Assembly (NCBI GenBank): GCA_003402345.1
Contig: QFXH01000002.1
Span: forward strand, 124,001-188,000
DNA from: Candidatus Nitrotoga sp. MKT
GTDB lineage: Bacteria > Pseudomonadota > Gammaproteobacteria > Burkholderiales > Gallionellaceae
Direction: 5' to 3'
DNA length: 64,000 bases
Translations under genes and position numbers: made by a program
Notes under the pieces: model-generated
Databases searched by the model: none
Told to the model about the DNA's origin: nothing
Seen by the model: only the letters and a program-made list of their open reading frames with translations
Shown here: in pieces, positions 31,301 to 42,206 of the stretch
How positions within the stretch are numbered: the stretch's first letter is position 1
Layout: the number at the start of each line of letters is the position of its first letter

Positions 31301-31541
31301 CCTTGGCAATGATTTTTTCCACTATCCGCCAAGTGATCGGCTCAATATAGGTAGCATCCGCCATGTTTGGATCAGTCATGATAGTGGCCGGATTCGAATT
31401 CACCAGAATCACGCGATAACCTTCTTCACGCAGCGCCTTACATGCCTGTACACCGGAATAATCAAATTCACACGCCTGGCCAATGATGATGGGACCCGCT
31501 CCGACGATCAGAATAGATTGTATGTCAGTACGTTTAGGCAT
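28320..31541 (-). CDS. carB: Carbamoyl-phosphate synthase large subunit
   Basis: 1073 residues, full length. It uses ammonia from CarA, bicarbonate and two ATP to make carbamoyl phosphate for arginine and pyrimidines. Two ATP-grasp halves are seen, beginning [20 protein letters not shown] and [20 protein letters not shown], and a C-terminal MGS-like allosteric domain from about residue 940. It starts one base after the carA stop. Confidence 0.98.
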   Translation of the reverse strand: MPKRTDIQSILIVGAGPIIIGQACEFDYSGVQACKALREEGYRVILVNSNPATIMTDPNMADATYIEPITWRIVEKIIAKEKPDAILPTMGGQTALNCALDLAKHGVLEKYGVEMIGASREAIDMAEDREKFKQAMTRIGLASARSAIAHSMEEALQVQQVMGFPTVIRPSFTMGGSGGGIAYNREEFVEICERGLEASPTKELLIEESLLGWKEFEMEVVRDRADNCIIICSIENLDPMGVHTGDSITVAPAQTLTDKEYQIMRNASIAVLREIGVDTGGSNVQFAINPDNGRMVVIEMNPRVSRSSALASKATGFPIAKVAAKLAVGYTLDELKNEITGGATPASFEPTIDYVVTKIPRFAFEKFTQANDRLTTQMKSVGEVMAIGRTFQESFQKALRGLEVGVDGLDEKTNDYELIAAELGVPGPDRIWYVGDAFRMGMTLEEVFNLSKIDPWFLVQIEDLVKREIALVGRTLASLDMGELRELKRKGFSDKRLAKLLGSDAAAVRTRRHVLAIRPVFKRVDTCAAEFATNTAYMYSTYEEECEAQPTDRKKIIVLGGGPNRIGQGIEFDYCCVHAALALREDGYETIMVNCNPETVSTDYDTSDRLYFEPLTLEDVLEIVAVEKPAGVIVQFGGQTPLKLARGLEKNGVPIIGTTPDMIDCAEDRARFRVMLQQLDLKQPPNRTVSTPEQAVLAAQEIGYPLVMRPSNVLGGRAMEIVHSQPDLERYMREAVESANIFPERMPILLDRFLNDAIEVDVDAVSDGTDVLVGGIMEHIEEAGVHSGDSACSLPPFSLSPRLQDELRRQTKAMARALNVVGLMNVQYAIQGESVFILEVNPRASRTVPFVSKASGIPLAKVAARCMVGETLAQQGMTKEVIPSYYSVKEAVFPFIKFPGVDIILGPEMKSTGEVMGVGDTFAEAFVKSQLAAGVKLPSTGKVFISVRGADKLGAVEIAKSLRDMGFAVLATRGTAAALAAANVAVTVANKVAEGRPHIVDMIKNGEISLIINTVDSKRSAMQDSYSIRHAALQGRVTYYTTLAGARAACLGMQHIAELHVYDLQTQHQRLIH

Positions 31542-31542
31542 A

Positions 31543-32670
31543 TCAGGAACTCTTGCGCATCAGCGCCACAAAGCGATCAAACAAATAATCCACATCATGT
31601 GGGCCGGGGCTGGCTTCAGGATGGCCCTGGAAACAGAACGCAGGCTTATCGGTCAACTCGAAGCCCTGTAGCGTGCCATCGAACAGTGACACATGCGTCA
31701 CACGCGCATTCACTGGCAAGGTCGTCGCATCCACCGCAAAACCGTGGTTCTGACTGGTGATCATTACATGTTTACTCTGCATATCCTGAACCGGATGGTT
31801 TGCGCCTCGATGACCAAGCTTCATTTTCACCGTCTGAGCTCCCACTGCTAAGCTAAGAATTTGATGTCCCAGACAGATACCGAACAACGGCACACCCACA
31901 CGTAAAAATTGCTGCGTTGCCGCAATAGCATAATCGCACGGCTCGGGATCACCCGGGCCATTTGACAGTAGCACACCATCCGGCTTGAGCGCTAAAACAT
32001 CTTCGGCGCTGGTCTTGGCGGGTACGACTGTAATCTTGCAGCCACGTTCGGCCAATTTGCGCAGAATATTGAGCTTCGTGCCAAAGTCATATGCCACCAC
32101 ATGAAACTCGGAATGCACATTACTAAGGTAACCGTCTTTCAGATTCCACTCTCGTTGCGTCCAATCGTAATGCTTTTCACAAGAAGCATACTGCGCCAAA
32201 TCCATCCCATCTAGCCCCACAAAGTCGCGCGCCGCTTGCAGCGCCGCTCCCTCATCCATACCGGTAGCAATACAGCCATTCTGAGCACCCTTTTCGCGCA
32301 AAATGCGCGTTAGCTTGCGGGTGTCAATATCGGAAATCGCCACTACTTTATTGGCTTTGAGGTAATCGGATAGCGATTGCGTGCTGCGCCAGTTGCTCAC
32401 CGTCAAAGATAAATCTCGGATCACCAGTCCACTGGCGAACACTTGGCGCGACTCTTCGTCCTCAACATTTACGCCCACGTTGCCGACATGAGGATAAGTT
32501 AGGGTGACAATTTGTTTAAAATAAGAAGGGTCGGTAAGAATTTCCTGGTAGCCGGTCATCGAGGTATTAAACACCACCTCGCCCACGCACATGCCAGAAA
32601 CGCCAATGGCAGTACCACGAAACACCGTCCCATCGGCAAGCACAAGAATGGCAGGGTTCGTTTGCGACAC
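31543..32670 (-). CDS. carA: Carbamoyl-phosphate synthase small (glutaminase) subunit
   Basis: 375 residues from a GTG at 32668-32670. The class I glutamine amidotransferase triad is in [12 protein letters not shown] (Cys) and [11 protein letters not shown] (His, Glu). GGAG lies 8 bp upstream of this GTG, and family proteins start at the same place. A longer in-frame ATG (32761-32763) would add 31 unrelated residues. It feeds ammonia to CarB. Confidence 0.96.
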   Translation of the reverse strand: MSQTNPAILVLADGTVFRGTAIGVSGMCVGEVVFNTSMTGYQEILTDPSYFKQIVTLTYPHVGNVGVNVEDEESRQVFASGLVIRDLSLTVSNWRSTQSLSDYLKANKVVAISDIDTRKLTRILREKGAQNGCIATGMDEGAALQAARDFVGLDGMDLAQYASCEKHYDWTQREWNLKDGYLSNVHSEFHVVAYDFGTKLNILRKLAERGCKITVVPAKTSAEDVLALKPDGVLLSNGPGDPEPCDYAIAATQQFLRVGVPLFGICLGHQILSLAVGAQTVKMKLGHRGANHPVQDMQSKHVMITSQNHGFAVDATTLPVNARVTHVSLFDGTLQGFELTDKPAFCFQGHPEASPGPHDVDYLFDRFVALMRKSS

Positions 32671-33045
32671 CAAATACTCTCCAAGGCTAGCTACTAGCCT
32701 GAATGTTTCATAAATTCGCGTGATGGTCGCACAAGATTTTGCGAACTGGGAAATGTTTCCCATCTTAGCGAACCTTACTTACTTGATTAACCAGCTTTGT
32801 AAACGGACGGGGTCATACCCCCAAAAAAACAAAACCTTGCATGGCAACCATTAAAGACCACAGAGAGCACGCGCCAATTTTATGAAACATTCGGGCTAAC
32901 AGCTCGGATGACATAAAGAAGCGGAACGAACGGATCGTTCATCCCGCCATACTATTTGTCAATTATACCTGATAGCCGGGGAGAGTATCAAATGAGAAAC
33001 CTAATCTACCTGCTTAACTAAATTCACTGTCACCCTGGTAAATAG
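32671..33045 (-). promoter_or_regulatory. carAB leader region with promoter
   Basis: On the minus strand TTGATA (32986-32991), an 18-bp spacer and TATAAT (32962-32967) form a good promoter. This gives a leader of about 285 bases before the carA GTG. A GAACG-GAT-CGTTC palindrome (32928-32940) sits 15-30 bp after the expected start and could be an operator. A GGGG...CCCC hairpin lies farther down. No gene is present. Confidence 0.6.
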
Positions 33046-33651
33046 TCAGGCCACAGCCAGCACTTTATGTATGACCGCCTGCAATTCTGGGGGAAACTTA
33101 AACTTTAATGCAGTTATATGGCCTTTTTCGGACATTTTTTTCCAAGTTTTGCGGAGAATATTGAACAGTTTTTCTTCTTCAAAATGACTATATTTATTAA
33201 CAAAATCTACCAGATAATACTGAAGAAACACTAAGCCAACAATATCTTCCAATATCTGGCTTTCCGGGTTGGTTTTGAGCTTTTCTTTGCGCAACAACGC
33301 TTTTACATTAGCTATCATTTCCTCATCGTAACCTACCTCGCGCATAATTCCGCCAGCAATTTCACCGTGAAATTTATACAATTCAATGCGCCAACATTTG
33401 TAACCCACCCTATCCATCGGATAATTGTTGCGTGAGATTTTCCAACGGCAGATATGCTGGCAACGCGCTGCCAGCTGTAATGTTTCAGAAGCATCAGGTT
33501 CAAAATGCTTAAGCATGGCAGTCATGCGTTTAGCATAAAGCAGTTCTTTGGGATAAATTACACCCTCGAAAACATCCTGATTAGGATCAGCGGCGTTAGC
33601 GGCATCAAATTTAACAAAGGCTTGCTCGAAGCGGGGGACATTAACAATCAT
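33046..33651 (-). CDS. DUF4202 domain protein
   Basis: A 201-residue protein that covers the DUF4202 family end to end. Landmarks are YPKELLYAKRMTAML, LAARCQHICRWKISRNNYPM, the acidic REVGYDEEMI and FNILRKTWKKMSEKGH. Conserved His/Cys/Arg residues in the ARCQHICRW block look like a metal or substrate site. No function is established for the family. It stands between dapB and carA on the same strand, 85 bp after dapB. Confidence 0.85.
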   Translation of the reverse strand: MIVNVPRFEQAFVKFDAANAADPNQDVFEGVIYPKELLYAKRMTAMLKHFEPDASETLQLAARCQHICRWKISRNNYPMDRVGYKCWRIELYKFHGEIAGGIMREVGYDEEMIANVKALLRKEKLKTNPESQILEDIVGLVFLQYYLVDFVNKYSHFEEEKLFNILRKTWKKMSEKGHITALKFKFPPELQAVIHKVLAVA

Positions 33652-33735
33652 ACTGCCATCTTTAGCATCTCGACAATTAACTAAATAACTATGCTAAACA
33701 TTAAGATATCTCTATTTAAGGCTCTACTTAAGCAC

Positions 33736-34964
<1,229 letters not shown>

Positions 34965-35001
34965 TGATAATGGAACCTCCGCATAATACATCAAAGCTGC
35001 T

Positions 35002-36675
35002 TTAGGGCGACAGACCGAGCCCCACCTGGAGCATTTCAGCCGCATGTTTACGTGTGGTATCAGTAATTTTTACTCCACCCAGCATGCGCGCAATTTCCTC
35101 GACACGTTCCGCCTGACTGAGGATAGATATAGTGCTCACGGTAGCACCGTTTCGGCTGGACTTGCTCACCTGCCATTGTGCATCTGCCATCGCTGCCACC
35201 TGCGGCAAATGCGTTACACACATCACTTGATGACGCTGCCCCAAGCATTTAAGCAAATCGCCAACAATTTCCGCCACGCGCCCGCCTATGCCACTATCCA
35301 CTTCGTCAAAAATCAACGTGGGCACGGTGGCTGCCTGACTGGCTGCCACCTGTATCGCCAGGCTGATACGCGACAATTCGCCACCAGAGGCAATTTTTGC
35401 CAAGCTACGCAACGGCGAACCGGGATTAATCGCCACCTGAAATTCGAGCGCTTCCAGCCCATGGGCATTTCCTTCGGCAAGCGGTTTCAATGCCACGGCG
35501 AAGTGGCCGCCCTGCATTGCCAGAGTCTGCATTGCAGTAGTGATTTCACGCGATAATTTTTCAGCTGCTTTTTTGCGCGCCACACCCAATTTTTTCGCGG
35601 CGGATAGATACTGCTCACGTGCGGCAACCTCTTGCTGCGCCAATACGGCAAGATCAGCATCGCTGCCCAAATCATCCAGCCGCGCGACAATACTCTGCAA
35701 GGTTCCGGGCAATTGCTCCGGCATTACCCGGTATTTACGCGACGCATCCACCACCGCAGCCATGCGCCGTTCCTGCTCACGCAGTTTTTGCGGGTCAGCA
35801 TCCACTTTCTGTGGGTAATGGCGTAACGCGTATACGGCCTCCTGCAAATCGTTCTGGGCGCTTTCTATCATGTTAAGCGTTTCCTGCAGGGATCCATCAA
35901 ATTCAATGCCTGCGCGTAAACGGACAGTAAGCGCATTTAATTGCGCAAGACAGGCAGTATCGGCTTCACTTAATATTTCCATGCCAAATTGTGCGGTTTC
36001 CAGTAGGTCAGCGGCGTGCGACAGACGCGCATAATCGGCCTGTATTTCCATCCACGCCTGCACACTGAAGTCCAACATTTCCAGCTCACGCCGTTGGAAC
36101 AATAGCAATTCGCGCTCATTAGCCACCGCCTCAGCACTTTGCTCCAACTTTGAATGACAGCGAAGCAACGTTTGCCACTCGCGGAATAATGCCGCCAACT
36201 CTCCCGCCTCGCTGATCAAACCGGCATAGCCATCCAGCAGGTCGCGCTGGGCATCGGGACGCAATAAGGATTGATGCGTATGCTGACCGTGAACATCGAG
36301 CAGATACTCACCCGCATCGCGCATTTGTTGCAACGTGGCGCTACGCCCATTAATGAAACCACGCGAACGTCCGTTAGCATCCAACACCCTGCGCAACAAG
36401 CATACATTCGCATCACCTACCAACTCTTGCTCGCGCAACCAGGATTGCAAATCAGGCAAGTCAGCTATATCGAATTCGGTACTGATCTCGGCGCGCTCGC
36501 AACCACTACGCACCATATCCGTATCGCCACGTTCGCCCAACGCCAGCGACAAGGCGTCAATCAAAATGGATTTACCCGCACCCGTCTCACCAGTGAGTGC
36601 GGTGAATCCGGAGGAAAAATCAAGCTCAAGGGAATCAACGATGACAAAATCGCGGATGCTAAGAAACTTCAACAT
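35002..36675 (-). CDS. recN: DNA repair protein RecN
   Basis: A 557-residue SMC-like ATPase acting in double-strand-break repair. Walker A is GETGAGKSILIDALSLALG (about 29-47). A long coiled coil occupies the centre, and the C-terminal signature and Walker B are IASGGELSRISLAI and TLIFDEVDSGIGG. It begins inside the nadK stop (TAATG overlap). Confidence 0.96.
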   Translation of the reverse strand: MLKFLSIRDFVIVDSLELDFSSGFTALTGETGAGKSILIDALSLALGERGDTDMVRSGCERAEISTEFDIADLPDLQSWLREQELVGDANVCLLRRVLDANGRSRGFINGRSATLQQMRDAGEYLLDVHGQHTHQSLLRPDAQRDLLDGYAGLISEAGELAALFREWQTLLRCHSKLEQSAEAVANERELLLFQRRELEMLDFSVQAWMEIQADYARLSHAADLLETAQFGMEILSEADTACLAQLNALTVRLRAGIEFDGSLQETLNMIESAQNDLQEAVYALRHYPQKVDADPQKLREQERRMAAVVDASRKYRVMPEQLPGTLQSIVARLDDLGSDADLAVLAQQEVAAREQYLSAAKKLGVARKKAAEKLSREITTAMQTLAMQGGHFAVALKPLAEGNAHGLEALEFQVAINPGSPLRSLAKIASGGELSRISLAIQVAASQAATVPTLIFDEVDSGIGGRVAEIVGDLLKCLGQRHQVMCVTHLPQVAAMADAQWQVSKSSRNGATVSTISILSQAERVEEIARMLGGVKITDTTRKHAAEMLQVGLGLSP

Positions 36676-37547
36676 TACAACGTTTTATTCCAGAGCAATT
36701 TTTCACGCAATGTACGGTAATAGCTATGTCCTACTGGATGCAATAGACAAGCCGGCTTTAGATGACGCCTCACCACTACTTTGTCATTTTCCTGCAAGTC
36801 AAAATAGGCGTGGCTATCAAAATGTACGCGCGCATCAGAAATGCGGTGTGGCAGAATTTCCAACAGCGATTCGCTTTTAACAACGATGGGACGATTGCTT
36901 AAGGTATGCGGACAAACAGGAACCAGGGCAATAAGGTCGAGTGAAGGATGCAAGATAGGGCCGCCAGCGGATAACGCATATGCTGTAGAACCAGTGGGGG
37001 TCGCTATTATTAAACCATCTGCACGCTGAAGGTATAGATACTCACCGTCGATGCGCACCTCGAATTCAATCATGCTGCTGGTATTGCCGCGGTGCAACAC
37101 CACTTCGTTGAACGCAAGCGAATTAAATACCTCTATACCATCGCGCAAAATACAAGTAGACAACAACATACGCTGCTCAGTAACGAAATTGCCACCCAGC
37201 ATAGCGGCTATGGTTTGCTGCATGGTATCAAGCGAAATATCGGTAAGAAAACCTAACCGCCCTTGATTCACCCCCACTAGCGGAATACCGAGGGGCGCCA
37301 AGGTACGCGCAATGTTCAGCATGGTTCCATCGCCGCCCAGCACAATGGCCAGATCCACCTTCTCCCCCATCGCGTCCAAGGCCATAACGCTATAGTCATG
37401 CTGCTTTAGGTGCTCGGCCGTGAGACTATCTACCACTACAGAAACATCTTGTCCGGAAAGAAATGCAGCCAACCGTAACAACGGCTCAGTAATTTCTGGC
37501 GTCTTATATTTTCCAATCAGAGCGACAGTTTTAAAAGGGAATTTCAT
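36675..37547 (-). CDS. nadK: NAD kinase
   Basis: A 290-residue enzyme that phosphorylates NAD to NADP. The motif LGGDGTMLNIAR (about 70-81), the NQGRLGFLTDI segment and the conserved TPTGSTAYALSAGGPI are present. It is coupled to recN by a TAATG overlap. In relatives it faces hrcA directly; here the SUMF1-like gene is inserted between them. Confidence 0.96.
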   Translation of the reverse strand: MKFPFKTVALIGKYKTPEITEPLLRLAAFLSGQDVSVVVDSLTAEHLKQHDYSVMALDAMGEKVDLAIVLGGDGTMLNIARTLAPLGIPLVGVNQGRLGFLTDISLDTMQQTIAAMLGGNFVTEQRMLLSTCILRDGIEVFNSLAFNEVVLHRGNTSSMIEFEVRIDGEYLYLQRADGLIIATPTGSTAYALSAGGPILHPSLDLIALVPVCPHTLSNRPIVVKSESLLEILPHRISDARVHFDSHAYFDLQENDKVVVRRHLKPACLLHPVGHSYYRTLREKLLWNKTL

Positions 37548-37911
37548 AGCAAAAATTGTGGCTCTCTATATTTTTTGGCAATGTCCCCTTCGACACCCTC
37601 TTTAGGATTTGGAATTGATGGGGCGCAAATCCTAATTTAGAGCATACCTCTATCACAATAAAACCATGGACGGAATTAAACCATAACAATGGTTTAATTC
37701 CGAAGGCCAAAACTCACACATCGCAGCGAAATTACAAATAGCACAGTATTGCCACGCTGAATGTTATTCAAACATCTCTATAACTAATCTGATGCCAGCT
37801 TGAGAAAAATACAAAGCACTCCCACTATTCCCTTACTTCAATTGCCCCTTGGCACTTAGTCTCATTGCTTGTATTTCATGCAAAAAACTCACGGGGAAAT
37901 TGCCTTACGAT
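37548..37911. other. 364-bp intergenic region with a strong hairpin
   Basis: No gene was recognised. CGGAATTAAACCAT (37671-37684) and its exact complement (37689-37702) form a 14-bp perfect stem with a 4-base loop. No U run follows on either strand, so it is not a typical terminator. Confidence 0.55.
37671..37702. repeat. 14-bp perfect inverted repeat
   Basis: Stem CGGAATTAAACCAT, loop AACA, complementary arm. It lies between convergently placed gene ends and starts in an otherwise empty region. Confidence 0.7.
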
Positions 37912-39396
37912 TTACGGAAGCGTTCTGGCAAGACGAATTCCAACCTTGTATTCATAACGTTTTACCTCTTCGTTCCCCATTCGGTACGCTGCGCGCATAA
38001 ACTCCGAACTGTATTTCCAAGAACCACCGCGGATGACACGCCCTACAGACCTATCATTGCCAGATATTCTTTGCACCCAAGCACTTCCATTCGTTGGCGC
38101 GCCTTTATAATTATTATGGTAAGTATCCTCCGTCCATTCCCACACATTACCAAGCATGTCGTACAGGCCAAAGGCATTGGGCTGGAAGCTGCCTACCGGG
38201 GCAGATGATGCGCCCTCCCACGGAGTGGCTGACCCATCCCATTTGTGAACGCAATCACTGCAGTTAGCATTATTACGCCCAACATCATTACCCCAATAGC
38301 GGGCGGTTGTCGTGCCGGCACGGGCGGCATATTCCCATTCCGCTTCAGTCGGCAGACGGTAGTTTTTTCCGGTTTTCTTTGATAACCATTGAACATAGGC
38401 TTGAGCATCGTGCCAATTAACACAGGAAACCGGACGGTCGTCAAACTGGTTATCGCCAACATGATCCTTACGGAAAACAAAATCACCCGAATTGCGGCCA
38501 GCGCGTTCTTCAACCCAACCACTTTCGTTGACTGCCCAACATGTTCCTGCGTCATGTTTCGTATCGCCCACAAACGCCGCATACTGACCTCGGGTAACTT
38601 CGGTTGTGCTTAAGGCAAAGGACGGCAAAGTGACCCGATGAACAGGGCTTTCATCCACGCCGTGCCCGACCTCATTATCCGGCGAACCCATGTCAAAACT
38701 TCCGGCAGGGATGACTATCATTTCTGGGCAGTCTGGGCAATCTTTGAACGTTCCCTTTTTAACCCCAGCTTGCTCAGGTTCGCGTCGTTTACTTGCGGCA
38801 TTAAGTTGCGCCGCGCCCAATTGAACCTCAACTTTTTTAATTGCACCATCTCCCACACGAATTTCTTGTTCAAATATGCGATCATTCAAAGCATCGACTT
38901 TCTTTTGTACCCGCAGCTTCAAAGTGCCTTCAGACACCTGCACGTCCAGCGGACATGCGCCTTTGAGTTTATCGTCAATGAATACTTCAGCGTCCATATC
39001 ATCAATTTTACAGGTGACACTCAGCAATGATCCCTTCTTCGCCCCAGTCTGCCCCAAGCTCAACTGCGCTGATTCCTGATGCTTACTTTCGGCGTTATTT
39101 TGCGGCGCACCCAATAACACTTCAATTGATTTAAGCACATTATCGCCCATGCGAATTTCTTGCTCGAATATACGTGCACTGGAAGCATCGACTTTCTTTT
39201 GCACTTTCAACTTTAATGTGCCTTCTGGCACCAGCACATCCACAGGGCATTCGCCCTTGAATTCACCATTAACCAACACATCAGCACCTACATCATCACC
39301 TTTGCAGGCTACACTCAACGTGGAGTCAGCCGCATATACGTCAGTAAATGCCGTGGCGGCCACGATTAATAAGGTTGAAATATAAACTGACTTCAT
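37912..39396 (-). CDS. Secreted SUMF1-fold (formylglycine-enzyme-like) protein with two PEGA-like repeats
   Basis: 494 residues. A signal peptide ends near AYA (about residue 23). Two tandem repeats of about 75 residues follow (about 27-95 and 123-190), each with a Cys pair, G-E/K-C-P-V/L-DV and a VQKKVDA...RIFEQEIR segment. The SUMF1/C-type-lectin fold covers about 220-490 (MVIPAGSFDMGSPDNEVG, RLPTEAEWEYAARAG, NVWEWTEDTYH, RGGSWKYSSEFMRAAYR). The two cysteines that hold copper in true formylglycine-generating enzymes are absent in the final block, so sulfatase activation is unlikely. It is more likely a periplasmic binding or stress protein. Confidence 0.8.
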   Translation of the reverse strand: MKSVYISTLLIVAATAFTDVYAADSTLSVACKGDDVGADVLVNGEFKGECPVDVLVPEGTLKLKVQKKVDASSARIFEQEIRMGDNVLKSIEVLLGAPQNNAESKHQESAQLSLGQTGAKKGSLLSVTCKIDDMDAEVFIDDKLKGACPLDVQVSEGTLKLRVQKKVDALNDRIFEQEIRVGDGAIKKVEVQLGAAQLNAASKRREPEQAGVKKGTFKDCPDCPEMIVIPAGSFDMGSPDNEVGHGVDESPVHRVTLPSFALSTTEVTRGQYAAFVGDTKHDAGTCWAVNESGWVEERAGRNSGDFVFRKDHVGDNQFDDRPVSCVNWHDAQAYVQWLSKKTGKNYRLPTEAEWEYAARAGTTTARYWGNDVGRNNANCSDCVHKWDGSATPWEGASSAPVGSFQPNAFGLYDMLGNVWEWTEDTYHNNYKGAPTNGSAWVQRISGNDRSVGRVIRGGSWKYSSEFMRAAYRMGNEEVKRYEYKVGIRLARTLP

Positions 39397-39464
39397 GGTT
39401 TCTCCGTTTTAAAAAATGATTGGGGTGGCAAACTTATCCATCTTCAATTATGAACCGCCATTAT

Positions 39465-39581
39465 TTATGGGTAGCGTAATACATTAAATTCATCGACGCT
39501 AAAACTAGCTTGATACAAAATGGCGCGTAATGTACCACGGGCAAGTTCATTATTGTCAGGAACTGCATAAATGAAAAAAGG
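39465..39581 (-). pseudogene. HicA-family toxin remnant (C-terminal part)
   Basis: On the minus strand 38 codons read FIYAVPDNNELARGTLRAIL then YQASFSVDEFNVLRYP and a stop. This is the end of the HicA/YcfA domain (V-P-x-H-x-E-L-x-x-G-T-L-x-x-I-L-x-Q-A-G). A stop precedes the piece, and the catalytic His region and any HicB partner are missing. A decayed toxin-antitoxin locus is inferred. Confidence 0.55.
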
Positions 39582-39919
39582 TTAGCACCTTGCGGGAAAG
39601 TTTTGGGGTGGCATTGGATTTTTTTAAAAACAATTAGTTACGGAAATTTTAAAAAACACATTAAACAAGATGTATATTGATCCAGTAAAGAATGAATGAA
39701 TATAATTGGTGGCATTTCCAAATTTCGCAGACGCTAAACGGGAACACTCACCTCGATTAAAATAATTTCCAGCTTACCAAACAGATATAATATTCCCATG
39801 TACATCCACAGTCTAAACACTGTAATTAGATAGTATTTGGGCAACATTACTTGTCGACCAACCACAAACACCACAAACCTTTATTAAAAAACCACGCCAC
39901 TATTTTCAGACCAAATCAA
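39582..39919. other. 338-bp region upstream of hrcA
   Basis: AT-rich. No CIRCE element and no clear promoter pair were found. No gene is recognised apart from the HicA scrap next to it. Confidence 0.4.
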
Positions 39920-40948
39920 ATGTCTACCATTCTTAACAACCGCGCACAAATTTTGCTAAAAACATTAGTGGATCGCTACATTAACAATGGCCAGCCAGTG
40001 GGTTCGCGCGCGCTACTTGAGTTTTCCGGTTTGGAAGTCAGTTCTGCCACCATTCGTAATGTAATGGCCGACCTCGAAGAAATGGGGCTGGTGAGCAGTC
40101 CGCACACTTCCGCTGGACGCGTGCCGACAGCGCGGGGTTATCGTTTATTTATCGACACATTGATGGTAGTGCAACCACTCGACAGCGCACGTGTACAACA
40201 GCTCGAACACCAATTACAACCGGACAATCCTTCGCGCTTGCTGATGCAGGCGTCCAATTTATTGTCAGAACTCACCCATTTTGCCGGTGTGGTTGCCACG
40301 CCAAAACGTGCCGCCATCACAGTGAGCCATGTCGAATTTTTACGCCTCTCCAAAAAAAAAGTTCTGCTGATTATCGTAATGCCAAATAACGAGGTAGAAA
40401 ACCGCGTATTGCTGACGCACAAGGATTACACCCAATCACAGCTCACTGAAGCCGGCAATTTTTTAAACCAACACTATGCCAACTGCCCATTCCAAGATAT
40501 TCACCAACGCGTGCAGTCCGAGTTACATCAACTACAGCACGACCTGACATCACTGATGAGTGCAGCGATGGCGGCAAGCGATACGGTAATCGCACGAAAA
40601 AATGAAGACTACGTGATCAGTGGGGAACGTAATCTACTGTATATCAATGATCTTTCATCCAACATGGAACGACTGCGCGGGCTGTTCAGCGTATTCGAAC
40701 AAAAAACTGAGTTACTGCAGTTACTTGACGTAAGCCGACATGCGCCAGGCGTACATATTTTTGTCGGTAACGAATCCGGGCTGCCAGGATTAGACGAGTG
40801 CAGCGTAGTTAGTGCGCCTTACACTTCTGATGGTCAGATTATTGGTACGCTGGCGGTGGTCGGTCCTAAGCGCATGAATTACGAAAAAGTCGTCCCGATT
40901 GTCGATATCACATCCAAGCTGCTCAGCAACGCGTTGTCGCAATATTAA
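39920..40948 (+). CDS. hrcA: Heat-inducible transcription repressor HrcA
   Basis: 342 residues from the ATG at 39920 (MSTILNNRAQILLKTLVDRY). The winged-helix part contains GQPVGSRALLEFSGLEVSSA and ATIRNVMADLEEMGLV; a GAF-like and dimerisation region follows. HrcA binds CIRCE and is kept active by GroEL. The matching CIRCE lies in front of groES at 16179-16205. A TTG-started extension from 39851 is not family-like. hemH follows, as in many betaproteobacteria. Confidence 0.95.
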   Translation: MSTILNNRAQILLKTLVDRYINNGQPVGSRALLEFSGLEVSSATIRNVMADLEEMGLVSSPHTSAGRVPTARGYRLFIDTLMVVQPLDSARVQQLEHQLQPDNPSRLLMQASNLLSELTHFAGVVATPKRAAITVSHVEFLRLSKKKVLLIIVMPNNEVENRVLLTHKDYTQSQLTEAGNFLNQHYANCPFQDIHQRVQSELHQLQHDLTSLMSAAMAASDTVIARKNEDYVISGERNLLYINDLSSNMERLRGLFSVFEQKTELLQLLDVSRHAPGVHIFVGNESGLPGLDECSVVSAPYTSDGQIIGTLAVVGPKRMNYEKVVPIVDITSKLLSNALSQY

Positions 40949-41057
40949 CAACAACAGAATATCAACACTCAAGCGCAGATAAAAAACAGCCTGAAATTTT
41001 TCAATCAACATTTTATTTGGCTTTTACCCAGTAACAAATTTTTTGGATAAAACTTGT

Positions 41058-42149
41058 ATGTCCTACTCAATTGAACCCACCTACACCCACGGTACACCTG
41101 AAAAATGCGCTGTATTATTGCTTAACCTTGGCACGCCAGATGCTCCCACTGCCCAAGCAGTCAAACCTTACCTACGTGAATTTTTGGGTGACCCACGCGT
41201 AGTAGAAATTCCCAAATTAGTCTGGTGGTTCATTCTGAACGGCATTATCCTAAACACTAGACCAAAAAAATCTGCCGCCAAATATGCCAGTATTTGGATG
41301 CCGGAAGGCTCACCCCTGAAAGTACATACCGAACGTCAAACGAAACTGCTAGAAAACTATCTGGGGGAACGTACCCACGGCATGCCACTGGTAGTGGATT
41401 ACGCCATGCGCTACGGCAACCCCTCAATTCCCAGCGTGCTAGGCAAACTCAAGGCGCAAAACTGTCAGCGCATCCTGCTTGTGCCGATGTATCCACAATA
41501 TGCCGCCAGTGCAACCGGCACTGCATGGGATATAGTTTTTAACGAACTCACCAAACAGCGCAACATGCCCTCGTTACGCACCATTAAGCACTTCCACGAC
41601 AACCCCGGCTACATTGCGGCCACCGTACAAAACATCCGTGATTATTGGACACTGCATGGTCGCCCGGATAAGCTCGTGATGAGCTTTCATGGTTTACCGC
41701 GCTACACGCTGGAAAAGGGAGACCCTTATCACTGTGAATGCCACAAAAGCGGACGCCTAATAGCTGAGGCGCTGCAACTTAATGCAGAACAATACACTGT
41801 TTGCTTCCAGTCGCGCTTCGGCCGCTCTGAGTGGATCCAACCTTATACCACTGCCATACTTAAAGAGTTGGGTACGAAAAAAACTAAACGCGTTGATGTG
41901 GTTTGTCCTGGCTTCGTAGCAGACTGCCTGGAAACACTGGAAGAGATTGCAATGGAAGGCAAGGAAGATTTCAAGCATGCGGGCGGAGGCGAGTATCACT
42001 ACATCCCTTGCCTCAATGAACGGCCAGGTTGGATACACGCCTTAACGGATTTGGTGTTGGATAACCTACACGGCTGGCTGGATAAACCGCAAGCTGCGCA
42101 ACTGGAACAGAGCCGCTTAAAGGCTCTAGCAATGGGCGCTAAGCGTTAG
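41058..42149 (+). CDS. hemH: Ferrochelatase
   Basis: A 363-residue enzyme that inserts iron into protoporphyrin IX, the last step of heme synthesis. It shows [13 protein letters not shown], the metal-site His in [33 protein letters not shown] and [17 protein letters not shown]. The ATG at 41058 is preferred over a TTG at 41043. It is downstream of hrcA and convergent with orn. Confidence 0.96.
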   Translation: MSYSIEPTYTHGTPEKCAVLLLNLGTPDAPTAQAVKPYLREFLGDPRVVEIPKLVWWFILNGIILNTRPKKSAAKYASIWMPEGSPLKVHTERQTKLLENYLGERTHGMPLVVDYAMRYGNPSIPSVLGKLKAQNCQRILLVPMYPQYAASATGTAWDIVFNELTKQRNMPSLRTIKHFHDNPGYIAATVQNIRDYWTLHGRPDKLVMSFHGLPRYTLEKGDPYHCECHKSGRLIAEALQLNAEQYTVCFQSRFGRSEWIQPYTTAILKELGTKKTKRVDVVCPGFVADCLETLEEIAMEGKEDFKHAGGGEYHYIPCLNERPGWIHALTDLVLDNLHGWLDKPQAAQLEQSRLKALAMGAKR

Positions 42150-42206
42150 CTTGAATAAGTACATTGCGCCATATGAGCTAGCCCATACAGCGGGACAAAA
42201 AAGTCT

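Noticed and set aside
32671-32763. A 31-residue N-terminal extension of carA from the ATG at 32763
   Set aside because: The GTG at 32670 has the better ribosome binding site and matches the family start; the extension shows no similarity.
38830-39190. Repeated DNA segments as a mobile or CRISPR-like repeat
   Set aside because: They are the two in-frame protein repeats of the SUMF1-fold gene; the spacing and coding frame explain them.
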